This document shows positions 15,274 to 22,940 of a stretch of 31,431 nt of DNA, piece by piece. Origin of the DNA: a virus. A program made the position numbers and the translations under genes. Where the stretch lies: positions 1 to 31,431 of IMG/VR virus record IMGVR_UViG_3300021962_010117. One strand, given 5' to 3'. How positions within the stretch are numbered: the stretch's first letter is position 1; each line of letters begins with the position of its first letter. A model generated the notes under the pieces. That model saw only the letters and a list, made by a program, of their open reading frames with translations. It made no database searches and was not told the origin of the DNA.

Positions 15274-16110
15274 TTATTCGTATCCAAACATCTTAATGTG
15301 GTCAATCAATCGTAAAGCAGTATCTTCATGTCCCCCATCACCGGTATGTAAGCATGGTGTAGGCCATTTTTTTGTTAGCTCACCCCATGGTTGAAAAAAG
15401 AAATCTGTTGGATTCTGAACATAATCTTTATAACCCGTATCTTGACTTAAGATAATACAATTTATACCTTGTTTTTTTATTTTAGTATAGGTCTTTAAAA
15501 TTACACCCATGTCGTAATCTCTTTTCATTTTACTATTCACTACATTCATGTAGTAATTGTAAATCAGTTCTATTTTTTCAATAGGTTCTGAATGCATTCT
15601 TTTGTACCACTTTAAGTTAACTGGAATACCTTCAACATTTGCATCAGGATTTTTAGTGGCTGTGGCTTTTTTATAAAGTTTTATATATTCATCCAAAGCC
15701 ACAACCTGCTCACTTAATATTTTAGGTTCATAATTCTGGTTACCTTGCATATAAAACGGCATAGGTTGTTCATGATGTGGCTCTGGAAACAAATGAGGGG
15801 GATATAAGTGATAATTTATGTACTCAGCTTTTGGATTTTCATGGTATGGAATCTCTTCCCCTTCGGATACCCATTCTATACGGTCGTAGCTGGTGATACC
15901 TAAAATAACAAGGTGAGGCTTTGGGTTCATGCCAGCCGCATACGCACCTTGTAAGTGAGTTGCATAATTACTGGAACTTCCTCTAGCCAAACGAATACAA
16001 TCCCAATCAAAATGCTTAGCAACCATAGGCCCATATGGTTTAGTGTATAAATCAGTGCATCCTATACCATAGTTGAAACTGTCACCACATACCACTATAG
16101 TTTTTTTCAT
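15274..16110 (-). CDS. SGNH/GDSL hydrolase-like protein 4
   Basis: A 278-aa protein starting MKKTIVVCGDSFNYGIGC (Ser11 in a GDS block), then RLARGSSSNYATHLQ, VILGITSYDRIEW and a C-terminal HTGDGGHEDTALRL that supplies the Asp/His-type block. The central part, about residues 100-200, is an insertion with many His and Pro residues (PPHLFPEPHHEQP). It lies between the two glycosyltransferase-like genes. Start at 16110 by position after an 18-base gap from the upstream gene; Shine-Dalgarno is weak (GAGACG). Substrate unknown. Confidence 0.8.
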   Translation of the reverse strand: MKKTIVVCGDSFNYGIGCTDLYTKPYGPMVAKHFDWDCIRLARGSSSNYATHLQGAYAAGMNPKPHLVILGITSYDRIEWVSEGEEIPYHENPKAEYINYHLYPPHLFPEPHHEQPMPFYMQGNQNYEPKILSEQVVALDEYIKLYKKATATKNPDANVEGIPVNLKWYKRMHSEPIEKIELIYNYYMNVVNSKMKRDYDMGVILKTYTKIKKQGINCIILSQDTGYKDYVQNPTDFFFQPWGELTKKWPTPCLHTGDGGHEDTALRLIDHIKMFGYE

Positions 16111-16128
16111 AAAATCGTCTCGCAGATA

Positions 16129-16896
16129 TTAATTATAACAATGAGATTGTATTTCTTGATAATCAACTATCCCATCTTTTGGAATCATTTCCTTCCTATA
16201 ATTAGTAGTTATGACCATACCTCCATGGAAATCCAAGTTATATCGTTCACAACATTGTTCGGATAACATAGTACCTGGTCCTAATATAGCTCGGTCATCA
16301 CCACGTATTTCGTTATAGCGGGGATAAAAATACTTATAAAAGTCACAAAACACATCCATAGCTGTTGAAGAGCCATAAAAACAATGGTCGCTAATGTTTA
16401 TGCGGTTGAATTCTTGATACATACGATTTCTAAAAATACCATAAATGTCCAAGTAGTTATCTTTGTTTGGTAACCCTGTTGGATCAAACTGTCTTTCAGG
16501 CCAATATATTCCTTGATATGTAGCACGGAATACAAAATCATAACGAAAATTATTGTCCCGCTCAAACACTTTTTTGTAATGATTCGCCATCATCATGGAA
16601 TAGAATAATGAAGACCATTCAGCAAACAAAGGTAGGTCCTCCTTTTTCTCCACTACAACTTTTTTTGGAGATAATACATTCATTGCTGTGTGAAACTCAT
16701 TCAAATCCACAGGAGTGTCAGGTTCCCACCAAATATGATTTGCACTATCAGACCCAATTTTTTTTCTTTTATACGTGTTGTAATCCCAAGCATGACAAAA
16801 GTAATCAGTGTCATGATTGGAAAAGAATTTCTTGATGTTATCAACCGTGTATTTTATAGTTCTAGGTTGACCGCTTAAACATACCGCGATTTTCAT
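16129..16896 (-). CDS. Glycosyltransferase-like protein B
   Basis: A 255-aa protein starting MKIAVCLSGQPRTIKYTVDN, a recognisable opening of putative phage and surface-polysaccharide glycosyltransferases, with YDFVFRATYQGIYWPE in the middle and DHCFYGSSTAMDVF after it. It looks distantly related to the product of 14445-15272. The start overlaps the upstream gene by 35 bases, and no other start gives the conserved opening. It is probably soluble, since no membrane segment is seen. Donor and acceptor are unknown. Confidence 0.7.
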   Translation of the reverse strand: MKIAVCLSGQPRTIKYTVDNIKKFFSNHDTDYFCHAWDYNTYKRKKIGSDSANHIWWEPDTPVDLNEFHTAMNVLSPKKVVVEKKEDLPLFAEWSSLFYSMMMANHYKKVFERDNNFRYDFVFRATYQGIYWPERQFDPTGLPNKDNYLDIYGIFRNRMYQEFNRINISDHCFYGSSTAMDVFCDFYKYFYPRYNEIRGDDRAILGPGTMLSEQCCERYNLDFHGGMVITTNYRKEMIPKDGIVDYQEIQSHCYN

Positions 16897-17485
16897 AATT
16901 TACACACTCCGTTTTCAGCTTGTAATTCTTCAAAAAATTATAGAAATATGTATGGTCATTCATTAATCTGTCTTTAATTGAATTCATAGGACTGTTAGAC
17001 AGATGCAAATCATTCTCTTTGGCAACGGTGCTTTTTACTAAACCATAATTAGCGGCTATACTAAAAGTGCTAGAATCCGCATAAAAAATCACAGGGTTCA
17101 TTGTAGTTTTGTACTTTTCTACTAATTCTCCTAGACAATAATAGACGGTATCAGGTTTGATATTCAACAATTCTTTAGCACGAATAAACAACTGTGATTG
17201 AGTTTTTTCTGTGAACTGATTTATAATAACAGTGTCATCCAAATTGATAGCAATCACGACACGAAAAAATTTCTTGGTTGTAAGTTCCATATCCATTTTT
17301 GTTACAGAACATTTCCACAGATTGAAATATAAATCTGGAGTGGAAGTATCCACACAAAAATTTACAACAGGTAAATCAAAATTTTCCTGCCAGGATCTAT
17401 TAATATGAGTTACTAACTCTGGGTTATGAAATGTCCCATAGTAACAAACACAAAAATCATTGGGGGATATATTCACCTGACTCAT
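16862..17485 (-). CDS. Unknown protein, possibly related to the glycosyltransferase-like pair
   Basis: A 207-aa protein starting MSQVNISPNDFCVCYYGTFH. The start at 17485 follows GGAGG with an 11-base spacer and overlaps the radical-SAM gene by 29 bases; an in-frame ATG at 17503 is also possible. The opening beta strand followed by a turn and HINRSW resembles the start of proteins A and B at 14445 and 16129, and NLDDTVIINQF and VIFYADSSTFSI sit later at strand-like positions. No motif is decisive. It ends TAG inside the start of the next gene. It is part of the same coupled run, so a role in the same pathway is likely. Confidence 0.75.
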   Translation of the reverse strand: MSQVNISPNDFCVCYYGTFHNPELVTHINRSWQENFDLPVVNFCVDTSTPDLYFNLWKCSVTKMDMELTTKKFFRVVIAINLDDTVIINQFTEKTQSQLFIRAKELLNIKPDTVYYCLGELVEKYKTTMNPVIFYADSSTFSIAANYGLVKSTVAKENDLHLSNSPMNSIKDRLMNDHTYFYNFLKNYKLKTECVNYENRGMFKRST

Positions 17486-18902
17486 AATGAGTGATTCCTC
17501 CATCTCTGAAATTATCTAATACTGTAAATGTCTTTTTAACCTGTAAGGTATCATACCACTCGACTAAAGAATCAGGGAAAGTGGTTCGGAAGTTTTTACC
17601 TCTACGATTGTCATACTGTGTGTAAAAACTTTTGAAATCATGGTGAAGAGCTTGCTTGTCATTGGTCGTGGTGTTGTGTCCCTTTTCCACCACCTCAATG
17701 TAATCTATCAGGCGTTCAATTTGTGCCTTTTCTCCATCCACAAGATAAGGGCTATCCATATGAGTTTCATACCAAGCTTTAAGCTTCTCCCGTACTTCAT
17801 TTTTTAAATGGTCTGGTAGCGCCAAAGGGCTCATGAAACTTGGCCAACGTAAAATGTTCAAATCAATATGTGGCTTATGATGCCCATATTTTGCTTTTAA
17901 TTCCATCATATCATCCAGAAACTCTGTGATGCTGAATAAGCACAAACTGTTAATAGTCATCATGATGGTGATGGCACGATGTCTAGCATTTTCTATGAAG
18001 TAGATGAGATTGTTTTTCCAACGTTCGTATATTAATCCATCGCGGATGTATTCTGCTTGTATTCCAAAAGCTTCATTACTAGTATACAAATCCAATTCTT
18101 TGATGGGAAGGTCATGCGTCAGTTTCACAACTTTTTCCAAGAGTTCCTGGTCCATGCCTAAATTGGAATTGATTGCAAAACGAAGATTGGGTGACGGATG
18201 TTGCTTCATCACTTCCACAAATTTCCAGAAATTATGACTTACTGAAGCTTCTCCGCCTGTCACACGAATTTCTTCGAGGCTCTGAGATAATTCTGGCCAC
18301 CAGCGAAGAAAAGCATCCACATAAGGATTATCATCAGAGTGTTTGCCGAAAGGTTCTGCCCAAGAACCATCTGATTGATAGGCACCACCCCCTTCTGAAA
18401 GAAAATTCTGATAAGGTCCGTGATTTTTCAACTCTTTACTCCACGTGGTACTGTATCCTGCATTACAGTAACTACAAGCAAAATTACAAGTTCTATCAAA
18501 ACTTATTTCCACAGTTTTCAGCAATACATCATCTTCCCAATTAGAACCCCATAGCTTAGCAATATCTAGAATATCATAAATTTGACTTTTATATACTCGG
18601 TCGGACACATTATTTCTGCCAATATCTTCAATTTTCCAACAATAAGAACATTCAGCAGGCCGTACCCCAGTGAGCATCATCTTGCGCATCTGTTTCTTAT
18701 GTTTGGTGTTATGTATGGCTGATGGGTTATCTTTGATTTCTTCCAAATCAATGGGATGAGGTAGTGGGAGGTGGCAAGAGCCAGAATAACCAGCACCTAA
18801 ATGAATGCTGGCATTATACCATTTGGCTGCACAGAAGCTTGGACTGATGCTGTTTAGGTATTTTTCTCTCCAATTAACTAAATCGTCAGCTGCCTTGGTC
18901 AT
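17457..18902 (-). CDS. Radical SAM protein 1 with an N-terminal four-cysteine site
   Basis: A 481-aa radical S-adenosylmethionine enzyme. The cluster motif is CNFACSYC (Cys139, 143, 146), followed by VTGGEASVSHNF (the GGE SAM-binding motif) and NINSNLG-like INSNLGMD. Before the core, Cys24, Cys43, Cys85 and Cys88 (PSFCAAKW, SGSCHLP, ECSYCW) have exactly the same spacing as in the next gene and may bind a second Fe-S cluster in the style of twitch-type radical SAM proteins. The C-terminal part has DNRRGKNFRTTFP, also shared. It directly abuts the paralogue at 18903. The reaction is unknown; such enzymes do dehydrogenation, epimerisation or C-C/C-S bond formation. Confidence 0.92.
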   Translation of the reverse strand: MTKAADDLVNWREKYLNSISPSFCAAKWYNASIHLGAGYSGSCHLPLPHPIDLEEIKDNPSAIHNTKHKKQMRKMMLTGVRPAECSYCWKIEDIGRNNVSDRVYKSQIYDILDIAKLWGSNWEDDVLLKTVEISFDRTCNFACSYCNAGYSTTWSKELKNHGPYQNFLSEGGGAYQSDGSWAEPFGKHSDDNPYVDAFLRWWPELSQSLEEIRVTGGEASVSHNFWKFVEVMKQHPSPNLRFAINSNLGMDQELLEKVVKLTHDLPIKELDLYTSNEAFGIQAEYIRDGLIYERWKNNLIYFIENARHRAITIMMTINSLCLFSITEFLDDMMELKAKYGHHKPHIDLNILRWPSFMSPLALPDHLKNEVREKLKAWYETHMDSPYLVDGEKAQIERLIDYIEVVEKGHNTTTNDKQALHHDFKSFYTQYDNRRGKNFRTTFPDSLVEWYDTLQVKKTFTVLDNFRDGGITHYESGEYIPQ

Positions 18903-20393
18903 TTAATCTGCCTCATTCAGGAAAGTGTTTTCTGTATCATTCACCAACTTCATGCATTCATGAAAAAATTCTGTGTATTCAGGAAAGGTTTCAAGAAAAT
19001 TGGTGCCTCGGCGGTTGTCATATTCCAGGACATATTCAGCAAATTGTTTTCTTAAAAGGTTTCTTTTTTTCCTGCCTGGGCGATTGATTTCATCACGCAT
19101 AGTGTAGTATAATCTTTCAATTCTGTTCATCTCGTAATCAAAAAAGCCTTTTCCGCATAAAGGACGCCAATTAGTCTGCTGGAGATTGAGGAATCCAAAC
19201 GTGACAATTTCTTCAATATAAGAAAGAAATTCTGCAGGTAAAACCCACGCTGCTAAATGTTCTGGCCAGCGAACATAAGCAATATCTAAAGATACTGGGT
19301 GTTTTCGGACAGGTTGTATTGTGTATTGGTGTTTCATATCAATAACATCTTGCATCATTTTTTTGAATGTTGTGACACTAAAAATGTTGAATGCCGCCAT
19401 GATGGTCAGATGACTGTCAGGAATATCTGATAGTATTTTATGACAATTTTTCAACCATTTATCATAATTCAATCCAAATCTGCTGTATTCCGCTTGTTTT
19501 CCATGAGCTTCATTACTGGTATATAACTTGAACAGTTTCACAGATTTGTTTTGTTGAATGATTTTCATCTTTTCCACAAACTTATCAATGATTTCATCAG
19601 GCGCGCCCAGATTGCTATTAATGTTTAGTTCCAAATTTGGTTGAGGGTTTTCAATAATGTAATCCAACACACGGAAAGTATGCTTAGACAACAAAGGTTC
19701 ACCGCCAGTGATTCGGAACACCTTTAATCCTTGGATCAATTCAGGCCACCATTGCCAAAAAGCATCAATGTAAGGATTTTCTTCAGATTGTAGAATAGGT
19801 AACACATTGTTTTGTTTCAACCAACCCAAATCATGCATTGTGTTGTGTGTTAGTTGATAGGGACCATGTTGTTTTATTTCTTGCTGCCAAGTTGTAGAGT
19901 AGGAAGGTGAACAGTAGGAACATTTAAAATTGCATGTGGTATCAAAGTCCACTTCTAGATACACAGGATTGAAATCCCCTGTATATCCCACCTCTCGGAT
20001 TTTTTCCAAATATGGGAGTGACCAAATTTCTGAGCTTTTGGTGATTCTATCACTAAACACCATGTTCTCATCAGTTTTTTTCATGCTATCTTCCACACGC
20101 CAGCAATAATCACACTCAGCAGGACGATCCCCACTTAGCATTTTTTTTCTTTGTTCCTTTTTGTATTCTGTGTTGTGCAAAGCCTTAGGATTGTTTTTCA
20201 ACTCCACTAATGGAATCTTGTGGGCTGCAGGATGATGGCAGCTATGTGTGGTTCCTGTCGCTAGATGTAAGGTCACTTGCGACCATTTTGCCAAACACAT
20301 GCTAGGGCTTATGGTATTTAAAACTCGCAGACTTTCTTGAAATCTAGGTCTGCTATCTGCACCTGTGAAAAACTCGTCTCCATACACGGTCAT
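18903..20393 (-). CDS. Radical SAM protein 2 with an N-terminal four-cysteine site
   Basis: A 496-aa paralogue of the previous protein. The cluster motif is CNFKCSYC (Cys154, 158, 161), followed by ITGGEPLLSKHTF and NINSNLGAPDE. N-terminal Cys33, Cys52, Cys94 and Cys97 (PSMCLAKW, HSCHHP, ECDYCW) have the same 19/42/3 spacing as in protein 1. LYTSNEA and DNRRGTNFLETFP are common to both. The start at 20393 overlaps the methyltransferase-like gene as ATGA. A tandem divergent pair suggests two successive steps or a heterodimer (inference). The substrate is unknown; context suggests a sugar-like or peptide-like intermediate. Confidence 0.92.
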   Translation of the reverse strand: MTVYGDEFFTGADSRPRFQESLRVLNTISPSMCLAKWSQVTLHLATGTTHSCHHPAAHKIPLVELKNNPKALHNTEYKKEQRKKMLSGDRPAECDYCWRVEDSMKKTDENMVFSDRITKSSEIWSLPYLEKIREVGYTGDFNPVYLEVDFDTTCNFKCSYCSPSYSTTWQQEIKQHGPYQLTHNTMHDLGWLKQNNVLPILQSEENPYIDAFWQWWPELIQGLKVFRITGGEPLLSKHTFRVLDYIIENPQPNLELNINSNLGAPDEIIDKFVEKMKIIQQNKSVKLFKLYTSNEAHGKQAEYSRFGLNYDKWLKNCHKILSDIPDSHLTIMAAFNIFSVTTFKKMMQDVIDMKHQYTIQPVRKHPVSLDIAYVRWPEHLAAWVLPAEFLSYIEEIVTFGFLNLQQTNWRPLCGKGFFDYEMNRIERLYYTMRDEINRPGRKKRNLLRKQFAEYVLEYDNRRGTNFLETFPEYTEFFHECMKLVNDTENTFLNEAD

Positions 20394-20986
20394 AATTTGT
20401 ATCCTATAGTCATATACCTGGTAAACTGTTTACAATCCAACTCACCTTCATATTTAGTCGTACTCAAAACATTCATTTCCTGAAATTGTTTTAAACTATT
20501 GGAACATCTAATATGTTCCGGGCAAGAGAAAAAATTATTTCCTTGCAAAATTACGGGGAGAAATTTAGGCACGTTTTCTATCCAGGTGTTAAAAGTATCC
20601 TGTGTTATATGCTCAGTGCTGGTGTTTATCACCAAAGAGGGTCTTTCTGCGAAAGAAAATGTTTTCATATCAGAGGTGATGAATTTAACATCAGGATTCA
20701 ATTTTTCACCTATACGTTTTGCTTCAGGATCCAGGTCAACACTGTATACTTCATTAATGTGTTTGTATTCATCTCGTAACATACCACCTAAAACACCAAA
20801 CCATCCTCCAAAAATGTACACTGAACCATAACAGGACATATTTAAATCATTTAACACATTCAAGATCCATTGCTTGCTGTTTATTTGACTCTCCCAGAAA
20901 CTTTCCAGTACCCTATACTGTTCTTTTCCTTCAGTTTCCCGAACTACATTCATCCATTGAATCACTCGTTCATTTTTCAACATCAT
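20390..20986 (-). CDS. SAM-dependent methyltransferase-like protein
   Basis: A 198-aa protein with a Rossmann-like start: SVYIFGGWFGVLGGML (glycine loop), VYSVDLDPEAKRIGEKL (acidic end of strand 2, ribose-binding Asp), FITSDMKTF, and LVINTSTEHI in the position of the motif IV loop. This is the class I methyltransferase plan, although the glycine loop is unusual (FGGWFG). ATGA overlaps link it to GMP reductase upstream and radical SAM 2 downstream. It may methylate an intermediate, or bind SAM without methylating. Moderate confidence in fold, low in substrate. Confidence 0.78.
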   Translation of the reverse strand: MMLKNERVIQWMNVVRETEGKEQYRVLESFWESQINSKQWILNVLNDLNMSCYGSVYIFGGWFGVLGGMLRDEYKHINEVYSVDLDPEAKRIGEKLNPDVKFITSDMKTFSFAERPSLVINTSTEHITQDTFNTWIENVPKFLPVILQGNNFFSCPEHIRCSNSLKQFQEMNVLSTTKYEGELDCKQFTRYMTIGYKL

Positions 20987-22002
20987 CGCACCGTGTATTG
21001 TTCTAAGCTACGATTTAATTGAGTGTTAACTTGTATGAATTGTGCCTTGTGAGTCATTTCAGCCACGTTGTTGGCGCCAATATAAGCACAAGTTGAACGA
21101 ATTCCACCCAAAATGTCAGAAATGGTGTGTTCCACCAGTCCTTTGTAAGGGATTTGAACTACTCTACCCTCGGAAGCACGATATTTCTTCACTTGATTGT
21201 GTCGCTGTTGGGCTGCATGACTGCTCATCCCGTAAAAAGTGACTTTTCCATCACGAATTTCCTGTTCTGACTCATCATGACCAGCAAAAACACTACCGGC
21301 CATCACCATTTTGGCTCCCACAGCCAGTGCTTTTGAGAAATCTCCAGGAAAAACACATCCTCCATCACTTTGCACTCCACCACCCACCTCTTCAGCGGCA
21401 GGAACACACTCCATGAGAGCGGAAAATTGAGGATATCCTACACCTGCCACGCGCCTAGTAGTGCAAACAGCGCCTGTGCCAATGCCAACACGGGCCAAAT
21501 CAGCTCCTGACATGATGCAACGTTGAACTGCTTCAGGTGTCACCACAGTTCCAGCCATGATGAAGGCATCTGGAACACATTCTCTAACCTTTGCAATGAA
21601 ATCATAGAAAGGATTCATGTATCCATTAGCCACATCAATGACAATTTTCGGGGTGAAGTTGGAAATTCTATCCTTCCATGTACTAATAATGGCATCTGCT
21701 TGGTTCAATTCACCATCATTCATGCCAATGGTGATGAACGCATGGCTCACATCCTGTTGATGCACCCAATCTGCCAAGGTGTGATGCTTGGTGATGGCAG
21801 TGAATGCACCAAATTTCTTCAAGGCATGATGCATGCTGAATGTGCCCACACCATCCATGTTGGCAGCAATCACAGGAACACCAGTGATGGATGCTCCCCA
21901 ACGACCTGAAATCGTTGTGGATACATCCACCTGGCTTCTGGAAGTGATGTCAGAGAATTGTGGAACTATCAACACATCATCAAAATCCAACTTCACTGTC
22001 AT
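20983..22002 (-). CDS. guaC: GMP reductase
   Basis: A 339-aa enzyme of the IMPDH/GMPR family that converts GMP to IMP with NADPH. The catalytic loop is VGIGTGAVCTTRRVAG with Cys180. SDGGCVFPGDFSKALAVGA and VMAGSVFAGHDES follow, then EGRVVQIPYKGLVEHT and DILGGIRSTCAYIGA, which match GuaC well. The TKHHTLADW segment is GMPR-like, and there is no CBS domain. With the PurA-like gene at 26482 it could turn host GMP into IMP and then an adenylate precursor, useful for an A+T-rich phage genome (inference). It stands at the head of the long coupled run; I see no clear promoter in the four bases upstream. Confidence 0.93.
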   Translation of the reverse strand: MTVKLDFDDVLIVPQFSDITSRSQVDVSTTISGRWGASITGVPVIAANMDGVGTFSMHHALKKFGAFTAITKHHTLADWVHQQDVSHAFITIGMNDGELNQADAIISTWKDRISNFTPKIVIDVANGYMNPFYDFIAKVRECVPDAFIMAGTVVTPEAVQRCIMSGADLARVGIGTGAVCTTRRVAGVGYPQFSALMECVPAAEEVGGGVQSDGGCVFPGDFSKALAVGAKMVMAGSVFAGHDESEQEIRDGKVTFYGMSSHAAQQRHNQVKKYRASEGRVVQIPYKGLVEHTISDILGGIRSTCAYIGANNVAEMTHKAQFIQVNTQLNRSLEQYTVR

Positions 22003-22005
22003 AAA

Positions 22006-22266
22006 TTAACCCTTCTTGGCTACAGTTTCATACAAAGATTCAAAATCCTTGTGAAGCTCCACTTCCTCGCTGTAGTTACCCTTGTGATAGGTCTTGGCCA
22101 ACTTGTTCAACACCTTACGATTCAGTTGCAAATCATCACACAGGTCCTTCTTCACGTTCTTAATCAAGTCACGTTCTGCCTCCATGCGTGTCATGCTGGC
22201 AGAAATTTCTTTCAACCCATCAAGCAGTTTCAGTTTATCTGCCGGGGTGGTGGGAAAAGGGGTCAT
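22006..22266 (-). CDS. Small DsbA-like double-stranded-DNA-binding protein (tentative)
   Basis: An 86-aa charged helical protein starting MTPFPTTPADKLKLLDGLKE. The ATG at 22266 has GGAG five bases upstream and overlaps the amidase end by 32 bases; the in-frame ATG at 22329 would lie deep in the amidase gene and is rejected. The second half, LNRKVLNKLAKTYHKGNYSEE followed by an acidic ELHKDFESLYE tail, resembles the short T4-type DsbA late-transcription DNA-binding protein group. The match is from pattern memory only. Confidence 0.7.
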   Translation of the reverse strand: MTPFPTTPADKLKLLDGLKEISASMTRMEAERDLIKNVKKDLCDDLQLNRKVLNKLAKTYHKGNYSEEVELHKDFESLYETVAKKG

Positions 22267-22750
22267 ATAATCTCCATGAATAAAAATGTTCACCTGGGTC
22301 CTTCTTACGATTCTGCGGATAAGCCACATCTGAATGACCCAGGATGGGTTTGTCTCGGCTATCCGGATATCTTAAATTAATATAATTCTTCAATAATGTC
22401 AAGGCCTGATACTGTTCTTCCGTATATGGTAAAAAATTTGTCCCTTGTAAACAAACACCGATGCTGAAAGTATTCCAATCGCTTGTTCCATTCCACAAGG
22501 AACGTCCTGCGTGGAGTGCCACATATTTCAAATCTTTCCATTGGTGAATATCTCCGTTACGTGCAATGAAAAAATGATAGGACAATCTTCTTCTTTGTAG
22601 AACATAACGTGTGGCTTTGGCATTCAAGCCTGCACCATCATTATGTACCACAATGTAATTACGCGTGGTGTCCCGTAACGTCTTACCCGGCAAGAAATTC
22701 TTTATTACCGGCGGTGCTAGAAGTTGTAGTGCTAGTGCTAACGTTAGCAT
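22235..22750 (-). CDS. N-acetylmuramoyl-L-alanine amidase (Amidase_2 family)
   Basis: A 171-aa peptidoglycan amidase, probably the phage lysin. Likely zinc ligands are His36 (YIVVHNDG), His139 (ILGHSDVA) and Asp151 (RKKDPGEHF); SYHFFIARNGDIHQW and ALHAG complete the AmpD/T7-lysozyme-like fold. The first ~20 residues (MLTLALALQLLAPPVIKNFL) are hydrophobic and could be a signal or signal-anchor. The start at 22750 is fixed by AAGGAG seven bases upstream, which puts the first 68 bases inside the PspC-like gene in another frame. It cleaves the amide between MurNAc and L-Ala, and the N-terminal segment may allow export without a holin (inference). Confidence 0.93.
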   Translation of the reverse strand: MLTLALALQLLAPPVIKNFLPGKTLRDTTRNYIVVHNDGAGLNAKATRYVLQRRRLSYHFFIARNGDIHQWKDLKYVALHAGRSLWNGTSDWNTFSIGVCLQGTNFLPYTEEQYQALTLLKNYINLRYPDSRDKPILGHSDVAYPQNRKKDPGEHFYSWRLYDPFSHHPGR

Positions 22751-22940
22751 GGAGTTTCTCCTTGTCTGGTACGATGAACCATGCTATAATATATCCCACC
22801 ACAGCAGGAAACGGTGTCCAAATAGCGAGGAACCATAGGAACCGAATCAGTGTGACATCCGCATCTAACATTTCACTTATCCCAGCACAAACACCACCTA
22901 ACTTACCTTCTTTACTGATTCGATACCACCGTTTCTTCAT
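22683..22940 (-). CDS. PspC-domain small membrane protein
   Basis: An 85-aa protein whose residues 1-60 form a PspC domain: RISKEGKLGGVCAGISEML, then the hydrophobic helix TLIRFLWFLAIW and a second hydrophobic stretch PAVVGYIIAWFIV. The last 25 residues are polar and Ser/Thr-rich. The start at 22940 has GGAGG and overlaps the UvsE gene as ATGA. It precedes and overlaps the amidase, so it may serve lysis or envelope-stress handling during infection (inference). The Thr/Ser tail is translated from DNA that also encodes the hydrophobic start of the amidase. Confidence 0.88.
   Translation of the reverse strand: MKKRWYRISKEGKLGGVCAGISEMLDADVTLIRFLWFLAIWTPFPAVVGYIIAWFIVPDKEKLHANVSTSTTTSSTAGNKEFLAG

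Noticed and set aside
16111-16140. TATAAT between genes at 16129 and 16110 as a promoter
   Set aside because: No TTGACA-like box at 15-19 bp upstream; A+T-rich sequence makes a chance match likely.
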